A stretch of DNA of 64,000 bases from Spirochaetaceae bacterium (lineage in GTDB: Bacteria > Spirochaetota > Spirochaetia > Treponematales > Rectinemataceae): NCBI GenBank assembly GCA_025355995.1, contig JANXYQ010000105.1:20650-84649 (forward strand), read 5' to 3'. Position numbers and translations under genes: made by a program. Every line of letters begins with the position of its first letter. Position 1 is the first letter of the stretch. Of the stretch, positions 24,701-33,971 are shown one piece after another. The notes under the pieces were generated by a model that was not told where the DNA came from, did no database searches, and saw nothing but the letters and a program-made list of their open reading frames with translations.

Positions 24701-25396
24701 GGAGAAGTTGGAGCCCGTGCCGGAGCCATACTTGAAGAGCCTCGCCTCGCGGGTGACGAGGTCCATGATCCCGCCATCGTTGACTAGGTCGTCCTCTATA
24801 TTAAGGATGAAGCAGGCATGGGGCTGGGGACGCTCATAGGCCGAGAGGCTCTTGGTCACCTCGCCGGTGGCCGGGTCCACGTAGAAATGCCCCTGGGCGG
24901 GACCCTCGATGCCGTATACCGCATGGAGCCCCGTATTGAACCACTGAGGGCTGTTGGGAGCCGCCATCTGCCGGCTGAGCATGAACAAGAGCTCGTCGTA
25001 GAAGGCTGAGGCGTCGTCCTCGGAATCGAAATAGCCGGCCTTTTTCCCCCACTCGGCCCAGGTATAGGCGAGCCGATGGAAGACCTGGCGAGCATCCGTC
25101 TCGCCGCTGCTCGACGCGGTTTCTCCCCCCGAGCCCGTGCTCGAGGGGGAACGCTGGGCCTTTGGGACGAAAGCGGTCCAGGCCTCCGCCTTGTCAGCGG
25201 GTATTCCCGCCTTGCGAAAATATTTTTGCGCTATAATGTCAGTCGCTATCTGGCTCCAGGTCGAGGGAACGATCGCTCCCTCCATATTGAAGACGGCTTT
25301 ACCGTCGGGATTGCGAATTTCGCTTTTTCGCGCGACCCACTCGATTCCATCGTAGGGTCCGGCGCCCTTTTTTGTAAATATTCGCTCGAATTTCAC
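21716..25396 (-). CDS. nrdJ: Adenosylcobalamin-dependent (class II) ribonucleotide reductase
   Basis: The 1226-residue enzyme reduces ribonucleotides using a 5'-deoxyadenosyl radical from B12, with or without oxygen. The N-terminus ([19 protein letters not shown]) and active-site stretch [23 protein letters not shown] identify it. [11 protein letters not shown] and [18 protein letters not shown] follow. The C-terminal zinc ribbon has [18 protein letters not shown] and ends CGSTTGCS, supplying the thiol pair that re-reduces the active site. Length is typical of spirochaetal NrdJ. NrdR-like boxes lie upstream. The PduO adenosyltransferase at 55.9 kb could make its cofactor. Confidence 0.96.
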   Translation of the reverse strand: MKFERIFTKKGAGPYDGIEWVARKSEIRNPDGKAVFNMEGAIVPSTWSQIATDIIAQKYFRKAGIPADKAEAWTAFVPKAQRSPSSTGSGGETASSSGETDARQVFHRLAYTWAEWGKKAGYFDSEDDASAFYDELLFMLSRQMAAPNSPQWFNTGLHAVYGIEGPAQGHFYVDPATGEVTKSLSAYERPQPHACFILNIEDDLVNDGGIMDLVTREARLFKYGSGTGSNFSKIRGQREGLSGGGVSSGLLSFLKIADRSASAIKSGGTTRRAAKMVILDADHPDIESYTNWKAEEEYKVACLAAGSGLLRARAAALAEAARSGAPEGASEEERFSFELNPTLRREAKSALRAGVPAPFLHQLLSMFRQGDYSSVDFSAERSSAGALRAPLPRYDTAWEGEAYNSVSGQSSNNSVRLDNAFMQAVQDDGDWKLIARTTGKVMKKLKARELWDEIARAAWKCADPGLQYHGTVNEWHTCPADGEIRGSNPCSEYMFLDDTACNLASLNLLAFYDEKAKRFDDEAYRHAVRIWTTVLEISVVMAQFPSKEIARRSYDYRTLGLGYANLGSLLMVMGLAYDSEQGRSVSAALSAILTGEAYAQSSRMAAAWGPFARYAANRDSMLRVIRNHRRTAYAAPVAEYEGLTVVPTGLDGSACPANLVAAARDSWDQALALGEKHGYRNAQVSAIAPTGTIGLLMDCDTTGVEPDFALVKFKKLAGGGYFKIINQSVPPALRALGYSESDIGEIEAYALGRGTLKGAPGRLSYASLEARGLPSASLDKVEAALKDAISLEGSFAPFVIGGDALEGLGLPEATYGLQGFNLLRHLGFSEEEIEVAELYACGSMGLEGAPGLRDDHLCVFDTATASGKKGTRSISWTAHIAMMAAVQPFVSGAISKTINMPNTATYEDVKGAYMLAWRSMLKSIALYRDGSKLSQPLSALAPGADVIADSIVALESGGLDDYEDEEDEPRASRDAGVARDAGGSREAHAQDLPGMPAAPRGVRRALPNRRSGYTQKAKIGGHSVFVRTGEYDDGAIGEIFLDMHKEGAAFRSILNSFAIAVSLGLQYGVPLEEYVDAFTFTRFEPNGMVQGHDYIKMATSVLDYIFRDLAIAYLERHELGQVKPEDLESTTAQDSRSPNGVAGHRTAATHAGASPSHRPPETGKAARMARTDNESGARFKAAREGSRVARLKGYEGDPCPVCGHLTLVRNGTCLKCETCGSTTGCS

Positions 25397-25419
25397 AGCT
25401 CGCCTCCGTCACATTAGTG

Positions 25420-25477
25420 AATTAATATATCGAATAAACTTAATAAATAAATCAACGGTGGACACTATATATTGGGG
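25420..25477 (-). promoter_or_regulatory. Candidate NrdR box pair upstream of nrdJ
   Basis: ACACTATATATTGGGG (25462-25477) matches the NrdR consensus (ACAC-W-ATATAT-W-G) well. A weaker AATTAATATATCGAAT lies at 25420-25435. The two ATATAT cores are 42 bases apart, exactly four helical turns, as expected for cooperative NrdR binding. The 218-base gap to the next gene is otherwise AT-rich without other recognisable signals; I see no B12 riboswitch. Confidence 0.6.
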
Positions 25478-25614
25478 CTATTCGATTTGCAAGCGCAACA
25501 GCTAGGAAAAAAAGAAAAAATTCCTGTTCGCGCGGCGAAGCGGATATCATCGAGCCAGAGATCTTCGTCCATGCTAAGGGGGGCCAGGTTTATTCCCGAT
25601 AATCGAAGGAGCCT

Positions 25615-27207
25615 ATGAAATTAGCCGCAGTCATCTATGCAGGATCCTTGTCGCCCCACGCGCTCAAGCCTATCGCCGGCGGCGATTCGGCCTACGAACG
25701 CTGTCTTGGCTTCGTTCGCCGGCTTCCGGGCCTCGAGCGCGCCGTCGTCGCGGAGGGGATGCTGGCCCTGCCCGAGGGAGGTTTCCCCAAGGTACGACGG
25801 GAGCGCTGGACCCTCGACCTCCTCCTCGAGGAAATGGCGGCGGTCGGCCAGGGCGTCGACGCGGTCCTCCTCGCCTGGGCGGACCAGCCCTTCCTCGACT
25901 CGGTACTCGCCGCCAAGATGCTGGAGGATTTCCGGCGATACAGGGCCGAGTACGGTTTTGCCGACGGCTATCCCGTAGGTCTCTCCGCCGAGCTGCTTTC
26001 GCCCCGGGTGATCCAGGCGGTCCGGGGCCTCGCCTCGTCGCTACCTCCCGGAACCGGGCCCGGGACCGGTTCCCAGATCGAGAGGGACTCCCTGTTTACC
26101 GCGATACAGAAGGACATCAACGCCTTCGATATCGAGACCGACATATCCCCGGTCGACCTCCGCGACTTGAGGCTCACCCTCGCCTGCGACACGAAGCGGA
26201 ACGGATTGCTCGTCGAGAGGCTCGCCTCCGCAGGCGTTTCCGACGCCGCGAGCGCCCTGGCGTCGATACCCGAGAATCTCGGCCTCCTGCGGACCCTGCC
26301 CGCCTTCGTGCAAGTGCAGGTCGCGTCGGGTTGCCCCCAATCCTGCAAGCTTTGCGCCTACCCGGCCTTCGGCCCCCGATTCGCGGGCGGCGGAGGGAGC
26401 GTGCTCGAGCTGAAGCGGGAAATGCCGCGCGAGGATTTCGCCTCCGTCCTCGACCAGGTCGTCGACCTCAGCGAGGATGCCGTCATCGACATTTCCCTCT
26501 GGGGGGAGCCGAGCCTCCACTCGGATATCCAGGGCCTCGTCGGCGAGGTCATGGCGCGGCCCACGCTCTCCCTCATCGTCGAGACTTCCGGGCTCGGTTG
26601 GATCCGCGGTTCCGGCGAGGGCGCCGCCGATCCGATCCGGGCGCTGGCCGGCCGCTATGCCTCGGAGGGACGCATCGATTGGATCGTCTCCCTGGACGCG
26701 GCGAGCCCCGAGCTCTACGCGGAGCTCCGCGGGCCGGGCTTCGAGGAGGCGACGGCTTTCGCCGAGAGGCTCATCGATCTCTTCCCCGGCCGCGCCCACG
26801 TGCAGATGGTCAGGTCGAGGGAGAACGAGGCCGAGCTCGAGGCTTTCTGGCGAGGATGGAAGAAGAAGACGGACAAGGTGATCGTGCAGAAGTACTCGCG
26901 CTCCGCCGGCCTCCTGCCCGAGCGGAAGGTCTCGGACCTCTCGCCCCTGACGCGGCGGCCCTGCTGGCACCTCAAGCGGGACCTCTCCGTGCTCGTCGAC
27001 GGGACCGTGGCCCTCTGCCGCGATTATTCGCAGGGCGACACGAGGCTGGGCGGCGCCTTCGGGCCCGGCTCGGCGGGCCTGGCGGCCGCCTGGGCCGCCG
27101 GCGAGAGCTTCCACGCGGCCCACATCGCGGCCTGCCGCTCGGGCGACGGCGCCCTCTTCCCCCGACCCTGCGAGGCTTGCGATGAATACTATACCTACAA
27201 CGCTTGA
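25615..27207 (+). CDS. Spiro-SPASM radical SAM protein
   Basis: The 530-residue protein has three parts. A nucleotidyltransferase-like N-terminus occupies residues 1-200 (KLAAVIYAGSLSPHALKPIAGG). A radical SAM barrel with the 4Fe-4S motif CPQSCKLC follows near residue 240. A C-terminal SPASM region has cysteines in RPCWHLKR, VALCRDY and PRPCEACDEYY. This architecture is the spirochaete-restricted spiro-SPASM family of unknown reaction. AAGGAG sets the start. It is the first gene of an overlapping cluster with glycosyltransferase-, SpsF- and SpsG-like genes, suggesting modification of a surface or flagellar glycan. Confidence 0.88.
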   Translation: MKLAAVIYAGSLSPHALKPIAGGDSAYERCLGFVRRLPGLERAVVAEGMLALPEGGFPKVRRERWTLDLLLEEMAAVGQGVDAVLLAWADQPFLDSVLAAKMLEDFRRYRAEYGFADGYPVGLSAELLSPRVIQAVRGLASSLPPGTGPGTGSQIERDSLFTAIQKDINAFDIETDISPVDLRDLRLTLACDTKRNGLLVERLASAGVSDAASALASIPENLGLLRTLPAFVQVQVASGCPQSCKLCAYPAFGPRFAGGGGSVLELKREMPREDFASVLDQVVDLSEDAVIDISLWGEPSLHSDIQGLVGEVMARPTLSLIVETSGLGWIRGSGEGAADPIRALAGRYASEGRIDWIVSLDAASPELYAELRGPGFEEATAFAERLIDLFPGRAHVQMVRSRENEAELEAFWRGWKKKTDKVIVQKYSRSAGLLPERKVSDLSPLTRRPCWHLKRDLSVLVDGTVALCRDYSQGDTRLGGAFGPGSAGLAAAWAAGESFHAAHIAACRSGDGALFPRPCEACDEYYTYNA

Positions 27208-28141
27208 CGCCGGGACCGTACCGTATACGGTCGTAGGCGCCCCGAAGCCCGGCGGGGGAGGGGAAGCTCCCGCCCTTTCGGTAGTCCTCCTCAACCGCGG
27301 CTCGAGGCTCTACAGGGGCGACCCTATCGCGGAGCTCGAGCGGGTCGGGCTCGGCTCGGTCGTCTCCGTCGAGCCGAAGCCCGAGTCCCTCGACCTCGAA
27401 GCCCTCTCCGCGCGTCACCCCGGCGCGCGCTTCCTCCTCCTCTCCGAGCCCGCCTCCCCCGGCGCGCAGATCAACCTGGCGATCCGGGAATCGCGCGGGC
27501 CTTACGTCTTCGTGCTATGGAGCGACATGGCCCTCGCGGCCCAGGGCCTCTCGAGCCGCTTCTTCGAGCGGCTGGCCGAGCGCGACATCCTATGCCAGGC
27601 CCCCGACCTCTTCGCCAGGGGAGGGGAGCAGGTCCCGGCGGCGGCCTCGCCGGCCTTCAACCGCTCGAGCCTCAAGGTGCTGAGCCTCCCCCCCGCCAAG
27701 GACGGCACGAGGAGCCTCTTCCCCTTCGACTACGCGGGAATCTACTCGCGCGAAAAATTCGTGCTGACGGGCGGCTTCGACGCGAGGCTCTCCAATCCCT
27801 ACTGGCAGAAGCTCGATTTCGGTTTCCGCGCCTGGCTCTGGGGCGAGGAGATCCGCATCGCCCAGGCGCTCAAGGTTTCCTACGCGGACGCCCCGACGAG
27901 CGAGGACGAGACTCCCGACGAGTGCTATAAATGGTTTTGGCTCAAGAACCTCGCGCCCAGCTTCCGCGGGGACTGCGGGGCCATAGGGCCTTCCCGCTTC
28001 TGGTCCTACCTCAGGAGCAGGGGAGGCGGCGCCCCCTCGGCCCTCGGCGAATTCCGCGCGGCTCGCGAATGGGTCCGGAAGAACCGCTTCCGCTTCCGCA
28101 CCGACGCCGCCAGCCTCGTCGACCTCTGGGAGGAGTCGTGA
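27182..28141 (+). CDS. Glycosyltransferase-like protein
   Basis: The 319-residue protein overlaps the spiro-SPASM gene by 26 bases; its ATG follows GAGG. A GT-A-like fold is suggested by VLWSDMALAAQ, where the usual DxD is reduced, and by GIYSREKFVLTGGFDARLSNPYWQKLDFGFRAW split over residues 190-225, which resembles the acceptor side of GT2 enzymes. The first 40 residues are proline- and glycine-rich and unlike the family. Sugar donor and acceptor are unknown, and loss of a clear DxD makes a non-catalytic role possible. Confidence 0.65.
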   Translation: MNTIPTTLDAGTVPYTVVGAPKPGGGGEAPALSVVLLNRGSRLYRGDPIAELERVGLGSVVSVEPKPESLDLEALSARHPGARFLLLSEPASPGAQINLAIRESRGPYVFVLWSDMALAAQGLSSRFFERLAERDILCQAPDLFARGGEQVPAAASPAFNRSSLKVLSLPPAKDGTRSLFPFDYAGIYSREKFVLTGGFDARLSNPYWQKLDFGFRAWLWGEEIRIAQALKVSYADAPTSEDETPDECYKWFWLKNLAPSFRGDCGAIGPSRFWSYLRSRGGGAPSALGEFRAAREWVRKNRFRFRTDAASLVDLWEES

Positions 28142-28815
28142 GCGTGACCGCGATAGTCCTGCAGGCCCGGATGGGCTCGACCCGCCTGCCCGGCAAGGCC
28201 CTCCTTCCCCTCGGAGGCTCGACCCTCGTCGAGCAGGCGATGGCGCGCCTGGCCCTCGTGGAGGCCGACGCCCGCGTCCTCGCCACCGACCATGCGAGCG
28301 CGCTGGCCCTGGCCCCCGCGGCCGAGCGGCGAGGCTTCGATCTCCTCGTCGGCCCCTCCGAGGACGTTCTCGCGCGCTATTGCCTCGCGGTCAAGCGCTT
28401 CGGCATCGATCTGGTCCTGCGCGCCACCGGTGACAATCCCCTGGTCTCCCACGAGCTCGCGAGCCTCCTCCTGGAGCGCCGAGCCTCCTCGCCCTCGGAC
28501 TACTCCGGGTACAGGGGGATGCCGACCGGGATGGGCGTAGAGCTCGTCGCCGCCGACGCCCTCCTCAGGGCCGAGGCCGAGGCCAAGGACCCTTCCGAGC
28601 GCGAGCACGTCTGCCCCTATCTCTACGGCCACCCCGAGCTCTTCCGCGTGGACCGCCCAGAAGCCCCGAGCGAATACCTCGCAGGCGGCGCGAGCGTCAC
28701 GGTGGATACGGAGGCGGACTACGAGGCCGTCCTGAGGATCTACGGCGCGTTGTACGCCGGCATCCCGATACCCAGCGTCGCCGTCCTCGTCTATATTAGG
28801 AGCGGGAGAAAATGA
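28138..28815 (+). CDS. SpsF-like cytidylyltransferase
   Basis: The 225-residue nucleotidyltransferase belongs to the SpsF/acylneuraminate cytidylyltransferase group, with the nucleotide-binding signature QARMGSTRLPGKAL at residues 8-21, ATDH, and RATGDNPLVSHE with a metal-binding Asp. Such enzymes activate sugars for polysaccharide or flagellin glycan synthesis. GTG 28138 gives a GTGA overlap with the previous stop and has GGGAGGA just upstream; GTG 28144 is the alternative. It overlaps the next gene by 4 bases. Confidence 0.85.
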   Translation: MSVTAIVLQARMGSTRLPGKALLPLGGSTLVEQAMARLALVEADARVLATDHASALALAPAAERRGFDLLVGPSEDVLARYCLAVKRFGIDLVLRATGDNPLVSHELASLLLERRASSPSDYSGYRGMPTGMGVELVAADALLRAEAEAKDPSEREHVCPYLYGHPELFRVDRPEAPSEYLAGGASVTVDTEADYEAVLRIYGALYAGIPIPSVAVLVYIRSGRK

Positions 28816-30710
28816 GCCGATCGATACTGCTGGTCCCTTCGGTCTCGAAGGGCAACGGCTCGGGACACCTCGTGCGCTGCCTGTCCCTGGCGCGCGCCCT
28901 CGGCGCGCGCGCCTCCGTCTACGTTCCCGAGAGCCCCGAGGAGGGCTCCCGCGGGGCTTGCTGGACAGCCGCCGAGCTCTCGCTGTCCTATGCCCGCGAG
29001 CTCGCGGGCGCCAGCCTGCTGACCGCTCTCCCGAGCGCCTCGCGGCGCAGCCCCTGGGACCTCATCGTGCTCGACCGGCGCGCGACGAGCCTGCCCGAGC
29101 TCGCCGCCTGGGAGCGCTATGCCCCTGTCCTCTCGATAGACGAGGGGGGGGAGGCCAGGCAGCGCGCGCAGTATCTCCTCGACATCCTGCCGCGCCATCC
29201 CCGCGCGGGAGGGGGCGAGCCCAACCGCGCGAGCCGCGGCCTCCTCGACCTTCCGCGCAACCGCCGCGCCAAGCCCCGGGAATTCAGGCGGATCCTCGTC
29301 TCCTTCGGCGGCGAGGACGGCTACGGCCTCACGCTGAGCCTGGCACGCATCCTGCTCGCCGAGGGCCTCGCCCTGCCCGAGGACCTCACGATCGTATCCG
29401 GGGCCCTTAGGAGGGGAGCGCCTCCCCTCGGCCTCGACGGGGTCACCGTCCTGGGTCCCGTGCAGGACCTGAAGGAGCACCTGGCCCGCTACGACCTCGT
29501 GCTCACGCAGTTCGGCCTCACCGCCTTCGAGGCAGCCTGGGCCGGCTGCGGCGTGATGCTCCTCAACCCGACGCGCTATCACAGGGACCTCGCGCGGGTC
29601 GCCGGCTTCCCGGAGCTCGGGGTCCTGAGCCCCGACCGCGCGGCGCTGAGGCGCCTGATCCGCTCTCCCGCGGAAGTCCTCGCCGCGCTCGAGCGCCTCG
29701 TGCCGGAGGAGCCCGAGTCACTCGCGGATTTCATCGCCGGCCTCGAGCCCGCGGGAAGCCGCGATTGCCCGAGCTGCGCGAGCGCGTCCCGGCGCGCCCT
29801 ATACCGCGATCCGGCGAAAAGCTATTTCCGCTGCTCGGCTTGCGGAACGGTCTATATGGTTCGATTCTCCCGCGGAAGGGAGAATCCCTACAAGAAAAGC
29901 TATTTCTTCGAAGAATATCGAAACCAATACGGCAGGACCTATCTAGAGGATTGGCCGGCCCTGACGGCGCTGGCCGAGCCCCGCCTCGAGATAGTCGAGG
30001 CCCTCGCCTCCGCCAGCCTGGGCAGGAGCAGGGGGCTCTCGGTTCTCGACGTCGGCTGCGCCTACGGCCCCTTCCTCGCGGCGGCCAAGGCGCGCGGCCA
30101 GGAGCCCTACGGCCTCGACGCCGCCGAGGAGGCGGCCGCTTACGTGCGCCGCGAGCTGGGCATACCCGCCGCCGTCGGCGATTTCATCGACCCGGCCGCC
30201 GCGTCGACCTTTGGAGGGCCCTTCGACGTCCTGTCCATGTGGTACGTGGTCGAACACTTCGATCGCCTCGACAAGGCCCTGAGGAACGCCGCCGCCCTCG
30301 TGAGGCCGGGCGGGATCCTCGCCCTCTCCACGCCTTCGATGGAAGGGGCGTCCGGGCGCTTCGGCGGGCGAGGCTTCTTCGAGAAGAGCCCCGAGGACCA
30401 CTTCACCCTATGGGAGCCCTCGAGGGCGAGGGCCCTTCTCAAGGCCTACGGATTCCGGATCGAGCGCATGCGCATCACCGGCCACCATCCCGAGCGCCTG
30501 CCGGGGCTGCGCTTCCTCGCGTCGCGCGTGCGCCCGGGGCCTTTCGACCGCTTGCTCGCGGGGCTCGGCCGCCTAGTATCGCGCGCCTTCGCCCTCGGCG
30601 ACACCTTCGAGATCTATGCCGTCCGCGAGGGCCCCATCCCCCTGGGCCTCTCCGCCGCCAGGGGCGGAACGGCCCCCGACGTCAGGGCCGAGCGGGGCGC
30701 GCCGCGATGA
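28812..30710 (+). CDS. Fusion of SpsG-like sugar-nucleotide enzyme and SAM methyltransferase
   Basis: The 632-residue protein has two halves. Residues 1-320 resemble SpsG/PseG (GT-B-like UDP-sugar hydrolase or transferase), with SGHLVRCLSLARAL, FGGEDGYGLT and TQFGLTAFEAAWAGC. A zinc-ribbon-like pair (CPSC, CSAC) at about 328-350 links to a class I methyltransferase (LDVGCAYGPFLAAAKARG, then MWYVVEHFDRLDKAL). The usual order in such clusters is separate genes. Fusion suggests hydrolysis/transfer and methylation of the same glycan intermediate. It overlaps its neighbours by 4 bases on both sides. Confidence 0.82.
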   Translation: MSRSILLVPSVSKGNGSGHLVRCLSLARALGARASVYVPESPEEGSRGACWTAAELSLSYARELAGASLLTALPSASRRSPWDLIVLDRRATSLPELAAWERYAPVLSIDEGGEARQRAQYLLDILPRHPRAGGGEPNRASRGLLDLPRNRRAKPREFRRILVSFGGEDGYGLTLSLARILLAEGLALPEDLTIVSGALRRGAPPLGLDGVTVLGPVQDLKEHLARYDLVLTQFGLTAFEAAWAGCGVMLLNPTRYHRDLARVAGFPELGVLSPDRAALRRLIRSPAEVLAALERLVPEEPESLADFIAGLEPAGSRDCPSCASASRRALYRDPAKSYFRCSACGTVYMVRFSRGRENPYKKSYFFEEYRNQYGRTYLEDWPALTALAEPRLEIVEALASASLGRSRGLSVLDVGCAYGPFLAAAKARGQEPYGLDAAEEAAAYVRRELGIPAAVGDFIDPAAASTFGGPFDVLSMWYVVEHFDRLDKALRNAAALVRPGGILALSTPSMEGASGRFGGRGFFEKSPEDHFTLWEPSRARALLKAYGFRIERMRITGHHPERLPGLRFLASRVRPGPFDRLLAGLGRLVSRAFALGDTFEIYAVREGPIPLGLSAARGGTAPDVRAERGAPR

Positions 30711-32275
30711 CCGTTTTCATCCTCGGGGCCGGAGTAATGCAGATACCCGCCATACGCTCTGCGAAGGAGCTCGGCTGGACGGTCGTCGCGGCGGACGCCA
30801 ATCCCTCCTCGCCCGGCGCCGCCCTGGCGAACCGCTTCCTCCCCGTCGACCTGAAGGACAGGGATGGCTTGGCGGCCGCCGCCCGCGGAATCCGCGATGA
30901 GCTGGGGCTCGGCGGCGTCTTCACCGCCGGGACCGATTTCTCGGCCTCCGTCGCTTGGGTGGCCCAGGAGCTCGGCCTTCCCGGCATCTCCTTCGAGACG
31001 GCCCTCAAGGCCTCGGACAAGCTCATGATGCGCGCCTCCCTGGCCGCCGCCGGCGTGAACTCTCCCCGCTTCGCCTCCGCTTCAGCCGTCGACGATCCCT
31101 CCCTCGCCGCCGCGGGGCTCGATTTCCCCCTCGTCGTGAAGCCGGCCGACAGCATGGGCGCCCGCGGCTGCCGCGCCGTCCGCGACCGGCGCGAGCTCGC
31201 GGAGGCGATAGCGGCGGCCCTCCCGCATAGCCGATCGGGCAGGGCCATCGTCGAGGAATACCTGGAGGGCCCCGAATTCTCCATCGACGCCCTCGTCGAC
31301 GGGGACGAGGTACGGATCCGCGGGGTCGCCGACAGGCATATCTCATTCGCCCCGTATTTCGTGGAGCTGGGCCATACGATGCCCAGCTCCTATCCTCCCG
31401 AGGTCATCGCGGAGGTCCTGCGCGTCTTCCGCGAGGGAGTCGCCGCCCTGGGCATTCGCCTCGGCGCCGCCAAGGGCGATATCAAGTACTGCCCCTCGCG
31501 CGGCCGGGCCGTGGTCGGCGAGATAGCCGCCCGCCTCTCGGGCGGCTTCATGTCGGGCTGGACCTACCCCTACGCGAGCGGAATAGACGTCACCGGGGAG
31601 GCCTTGCGGCTCTGCGTCGGCCAGCGCCTCGATCCCGAGCCAGCCGCGGACAGGGGCTGGGTATCGGCCGAGAGAGCCTTCATTTCGATACCGGGAACAG
31701 TGGCCTCCGTCCTCGGCTGCGTGGAAGCCGAGAGGCTGCCTTATGTAAAGCAGCTCTTCCTGCGAGCGGCGCCCGGGGATAGCGTCGTCTTTCCCTCGAA
31801 TAACGTGGAGAAGTGCGGCAACGTCATCAGCCAGGCTCCGACCAGGGAGGCCGCCGTCCAGGCCGCCGAGAGCGCGGCCAGGGCGGTGATCCTGCGCCTC
31901 GTTCCCTCCGATCCCCGGACCGAGGCCTACCTCGCGGACGAAGGCTCCTGGCCACCCCCCGCCTTCGCGCTCGAAGGCGCCGCTGCGCGCGAGCTGGCCG
32001 AGCTGCCCGAGTACCTGGACGGCGGCGCCGGCGTCCAGGGCGGTGTCGCTCCCTTCGCCCCGGCCGCCGCCGTCGAGGGACGCGATTGGAGCGGCCGCGG
32101 CTTCGCTGAATCGGCGGCCCTCGCGGCGAGCCTCGCCGGGACCCCCGGCTCAAGGGTGCTAGCCGGCCGTTTTTGGCGCGCCCTCGCGCGCGGCGGCCTC
32201 CAAGGCGCCCTCTATGTCCTCGATACGGCCGCGCCGGCGGCCAAGGCTCCAGGGGAAGCGAGAGCTCGGCGATGA
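30707..32275 (+). CDS. ATP-grasp ligase
   Basis: The 522-residue protein starts with a PurT/carbamoyl-phosphate-type preATP domain (FILGAGVMQIPAIRSAKELG). An ATP-grasp domain follows, with LVVKPADSMGARGCRAV and VEEYLEGPEFSIDALVDGDE, and VVGEIAARLSGGFMSG supplies metal ligands. These enzymes join a carboxylate to an amine or thiol via an acylphosphate. In this cluster the product may be an amino-acyl or amide decoration of the glycan; this is inference. The last 100 residues are alanine-rich and unassigned. ATGA overlaps on both sides tie it to the operon. Confidence 0.82.
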   Translation: MTVFILGAGVMQIPAIRSAKELGWTVVAADANPSSPGAALANRFLPVDLKDRDGLAAAARGIRDELGLGGVFTAGTDFSASVAWVAQELGLPGISFETALKASDKLMMRASLAAAGVNSPRFASASAVDDPSLAAAGLDFPLVVKPADSMGARGCRAVRDRRELAEAIAAALPHSRSGRAIVEEYLEGPEFSIDALVDGDEVRIRGVADRHISFAPYFVELGHTMPSSYPPEVIAEVLRVFREGVAALGIRLGAAKGDIKYCPSRGRAVVGEIAARLSGGFMSGWTYPYASGIDVTGEALRLCVGQRLDPEPAADRGWVSAERAFISIPGTVASVLGCVEAERLPYVKQLFLRAAPGDSVVFPSNNVEKCGNVISQAPTREAAVQAAESAARAVILRLVPSDPRTEAYLADEGSWPPPAFALEGAAARELAELPEYLDGGAGVQGGVAPFAPAAAVEGRDWSGRGFAESAALAASLAGTPGSRVLAGRFWRALARGGLQGALYVLDTAAPAAKAPGEARARR

Positions 32276-33384
32276 GCTCGCCCTATGTGAGGGCGGCGGC
32301 GTTCTGCGCCTGCCTCGCGCTCGCCCGGCCTCTGCCTGCCGCCCCGATATCGGCCGGGACAGCGCCGCCAGCGCCGGCGACGCCAGCGCCGGCGACGCCC
32401 GCGTCGGTGACGCCTCAGGCGGCGGGGCAGATCGCTGGCCGCCTGAAGGCCCGGCTTTCCTACGATCCCCTCACCGGATACGGCGTTTTCGAGAAATCGG
32501 GGAACAGGCTGGCCTTCGCTCGCGGAGTGCCCTGGGCGATATTCGATTGGAACAGGTCCCTCCCCCTCGACCCTCCGTCCGACGCCGAGGGCGGCCTTTC
32601 CTTCACGGCCGCGTCGGGAGCGGCCATCGAGAAGGCCTTCGCGGAGGCCGAAGCCGTCGCTCGCTCTCATTTTTCCGTCGCGGCCATACTCATAGACCCG
32701 GGCCACGGCGGCAAGGATCCCGGGGCCATAGGCGAGCAGGCCGCGGGCGGCAAGAAGCTGCGGGTGGTCGAGAAGGACGTCACCCTCGATATCTCCCGAA
32801 AGCTCTTCGACCTGCTCAAGGCCAGGTTTCCCGACAAGCGGATCCTGATAACGAGGGAGGGGGACAGTTACCCCAGCCTGGAGGATCGCGTCGACATGGC
32901 CAATTCCGTCGAGCTCGCAGCGAACGAGGCGATCATATACGTGTCGATCCACGCCAATTCCTCGTTCAACAAGAACGCGAAGGGCTTCGAGGTCTGGTAC
33001 CTCAACCCGGAATACCGGCGTACCCTCGTCGACGCCAAGAAGCCGGGAGGGCCCGGGCAGGAGATCGCCCCGATACTGAATGCGATGCTCGAGGAGGAGT
33101 TCACGACCGAGAGCATTATCCTCGCCCGCGACATCATGTCCGGGCTCCAGTCCGAAATCGGGGCGGAGAGCCCCAACAGGGGCATCCGCGCCGACGAGTG
33201 GTTCGTCGTCCGCAACGCCCGGATGCCCTCGGTCCTCATCGAGGCCGGCTTCGTGACCAATCCAGACGAAGGGAAGCTACTCGCGCGGGACGATTACTTG
33301 CTCCGCGTGGCGGACGGCGTGTATACTGGGCTCGTGGATTTCGTCGGCTACTTCGAGAGCATGAGAGGCGCACCTTCCCAATGA
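32272..33384 (+). CDS. N-acetylmuramoyl-L-alanine amidase (AmiC type)
   Basis: The 370-residue periplasmic peptidoglycan amidase has a signal peptide at residues 1-25 and an Ala/Pro/Thr-rich linker. The Amidase_3 domain has zinc ligands in LIDPGHGGKDPG, VEKDVTLD and SIHANSS and the catalytic glutamate in VLIEAGFVTN. It overlaps the ATP-grasp gene (ATGA) and the GerMN-like gene. The order amidase, GerMN-like, flaA recalls Treponema, so the amidase may cut the wall for periplasmic flagella or cell separation. Confidence 0.92.
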   Translation: MSSPYVRAAAFCACLALARPLPAAPISAGTAPPAPATPAPATPASVTPQAAGQIAGRLKARLSYDPLTGYGVFEKSGNRLAFARGVPWAIFDWNRSLPLDPPSDAEGGLSFTAASGAAIEKAFAEAEAVARSHFSVAAILIDPGHGGKDPGAIGEQAAGGKKLRVVEKDVTLDISRKLFDLLKARFPDKRILITREGDSYPSLEDRVDMANSVELAANEAIIYVSIHANSSFNKNAKGFEVWYLNPEYRRTLVDAKKPGGPGQEIAPILNAMLEEEFTTESIILARDIMSGLQSEIGAESPNRGIRADEWFVVRNARMPSVLIEAGFVTNPDEGKLLARDDYLLRVADGVYTGLVDFVGYFESMRGAPSQ

Positions 33385-33971
33385 AACGATTCCTGGACGC
33401 GCTGCGTCGATTCCTGCTAGCCTCCGGCCGAGCTCTCGCCGCGGCCTGGGAGGCGTCCCTAAAATGGCTTTCCGTGCCGGTGAACCTCTGCCTGGCCGTG
33501 CTAGGACTCGTCTTCGTCGTGTCCTTCGGCTCCTGGGCCATAGGCGACCGCTTCGAGGAAGCGGTCCTCTTCTTCCCGGACAAGCTGGACAAGCTCCGAG
33601 GCGAGATTCGCGATATCCCGCATACCTCCGGCCCAGAGGCGCGGGCCGAGCTCATCGCCTCCGAGTTCCTCCTCGGCCCCAAGGACGCCTCGCTTTTCTC
33701 CGCCTTCCCCCCCGGAGTGAGGGTAGAGTCTGTCCTTTATCGCAAGGGAAGGCTTTTCGTCGATATATCCTCCGATGCCGCCTTCGCCGACCCGGCCGAC
33801 CCGAATACGCTGAAAACGCGAATCCTGACCGGAATCGCAGCCATGGATCGAAGTTTAAAGGCCGCGTTGCCCGGCCTAAAGCGCCTATCGCTCACGATAG
33901 GCGGCAAAGAACCCTATGCTGTCGGCCTCAAGGCCGAAGGGGGGAAGGGGATAAAAAAAACCGGAAAATAA
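33381..33971 (+). CDS. Membrane-anchored GerMN-like protein
   Basis: The 196-residue protein has one transmembrane segment (LSVPVNLCLAVLGLVFVVSF, about 30-49) and a GerMN-type C-terminal domain (ESVLYRKGRLFVDISSDAAF, then RLSLTIGGKEPYAVG). GerMN domains are small modules often paired with amidases. The ATG overlaps the amidase stop (ATGA). It probably assists or localises the amidase in the periplasm. The basic, lysine-rich tail is lower in complexity. Confidence 0.75.
   Translation: MKRFLDALRRFLLASGRALAAAWEASLKWLSVPVNLCLAVLGLVFVVSFGSWAIGDRFEEAVLFFPDKLDKLRGEIRDIPHTSGPEARAELIASEFLLGPKDASLFSAFPPGVRVESVLYRKGRLFVDISSDAAFADPADPNTLKTRILTGIAAMDRSLKAALPGLKRLSLTIGGKEPYAVGLKAEGGKGIKKTGK

Noticed and set aside
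25397..25614. B12 riboswitch upstream of the class II reductase
   Set aside because: The region is AT-rich with NrdR-like boxes and shows no B12-box or cobalamin-riboswitch core.
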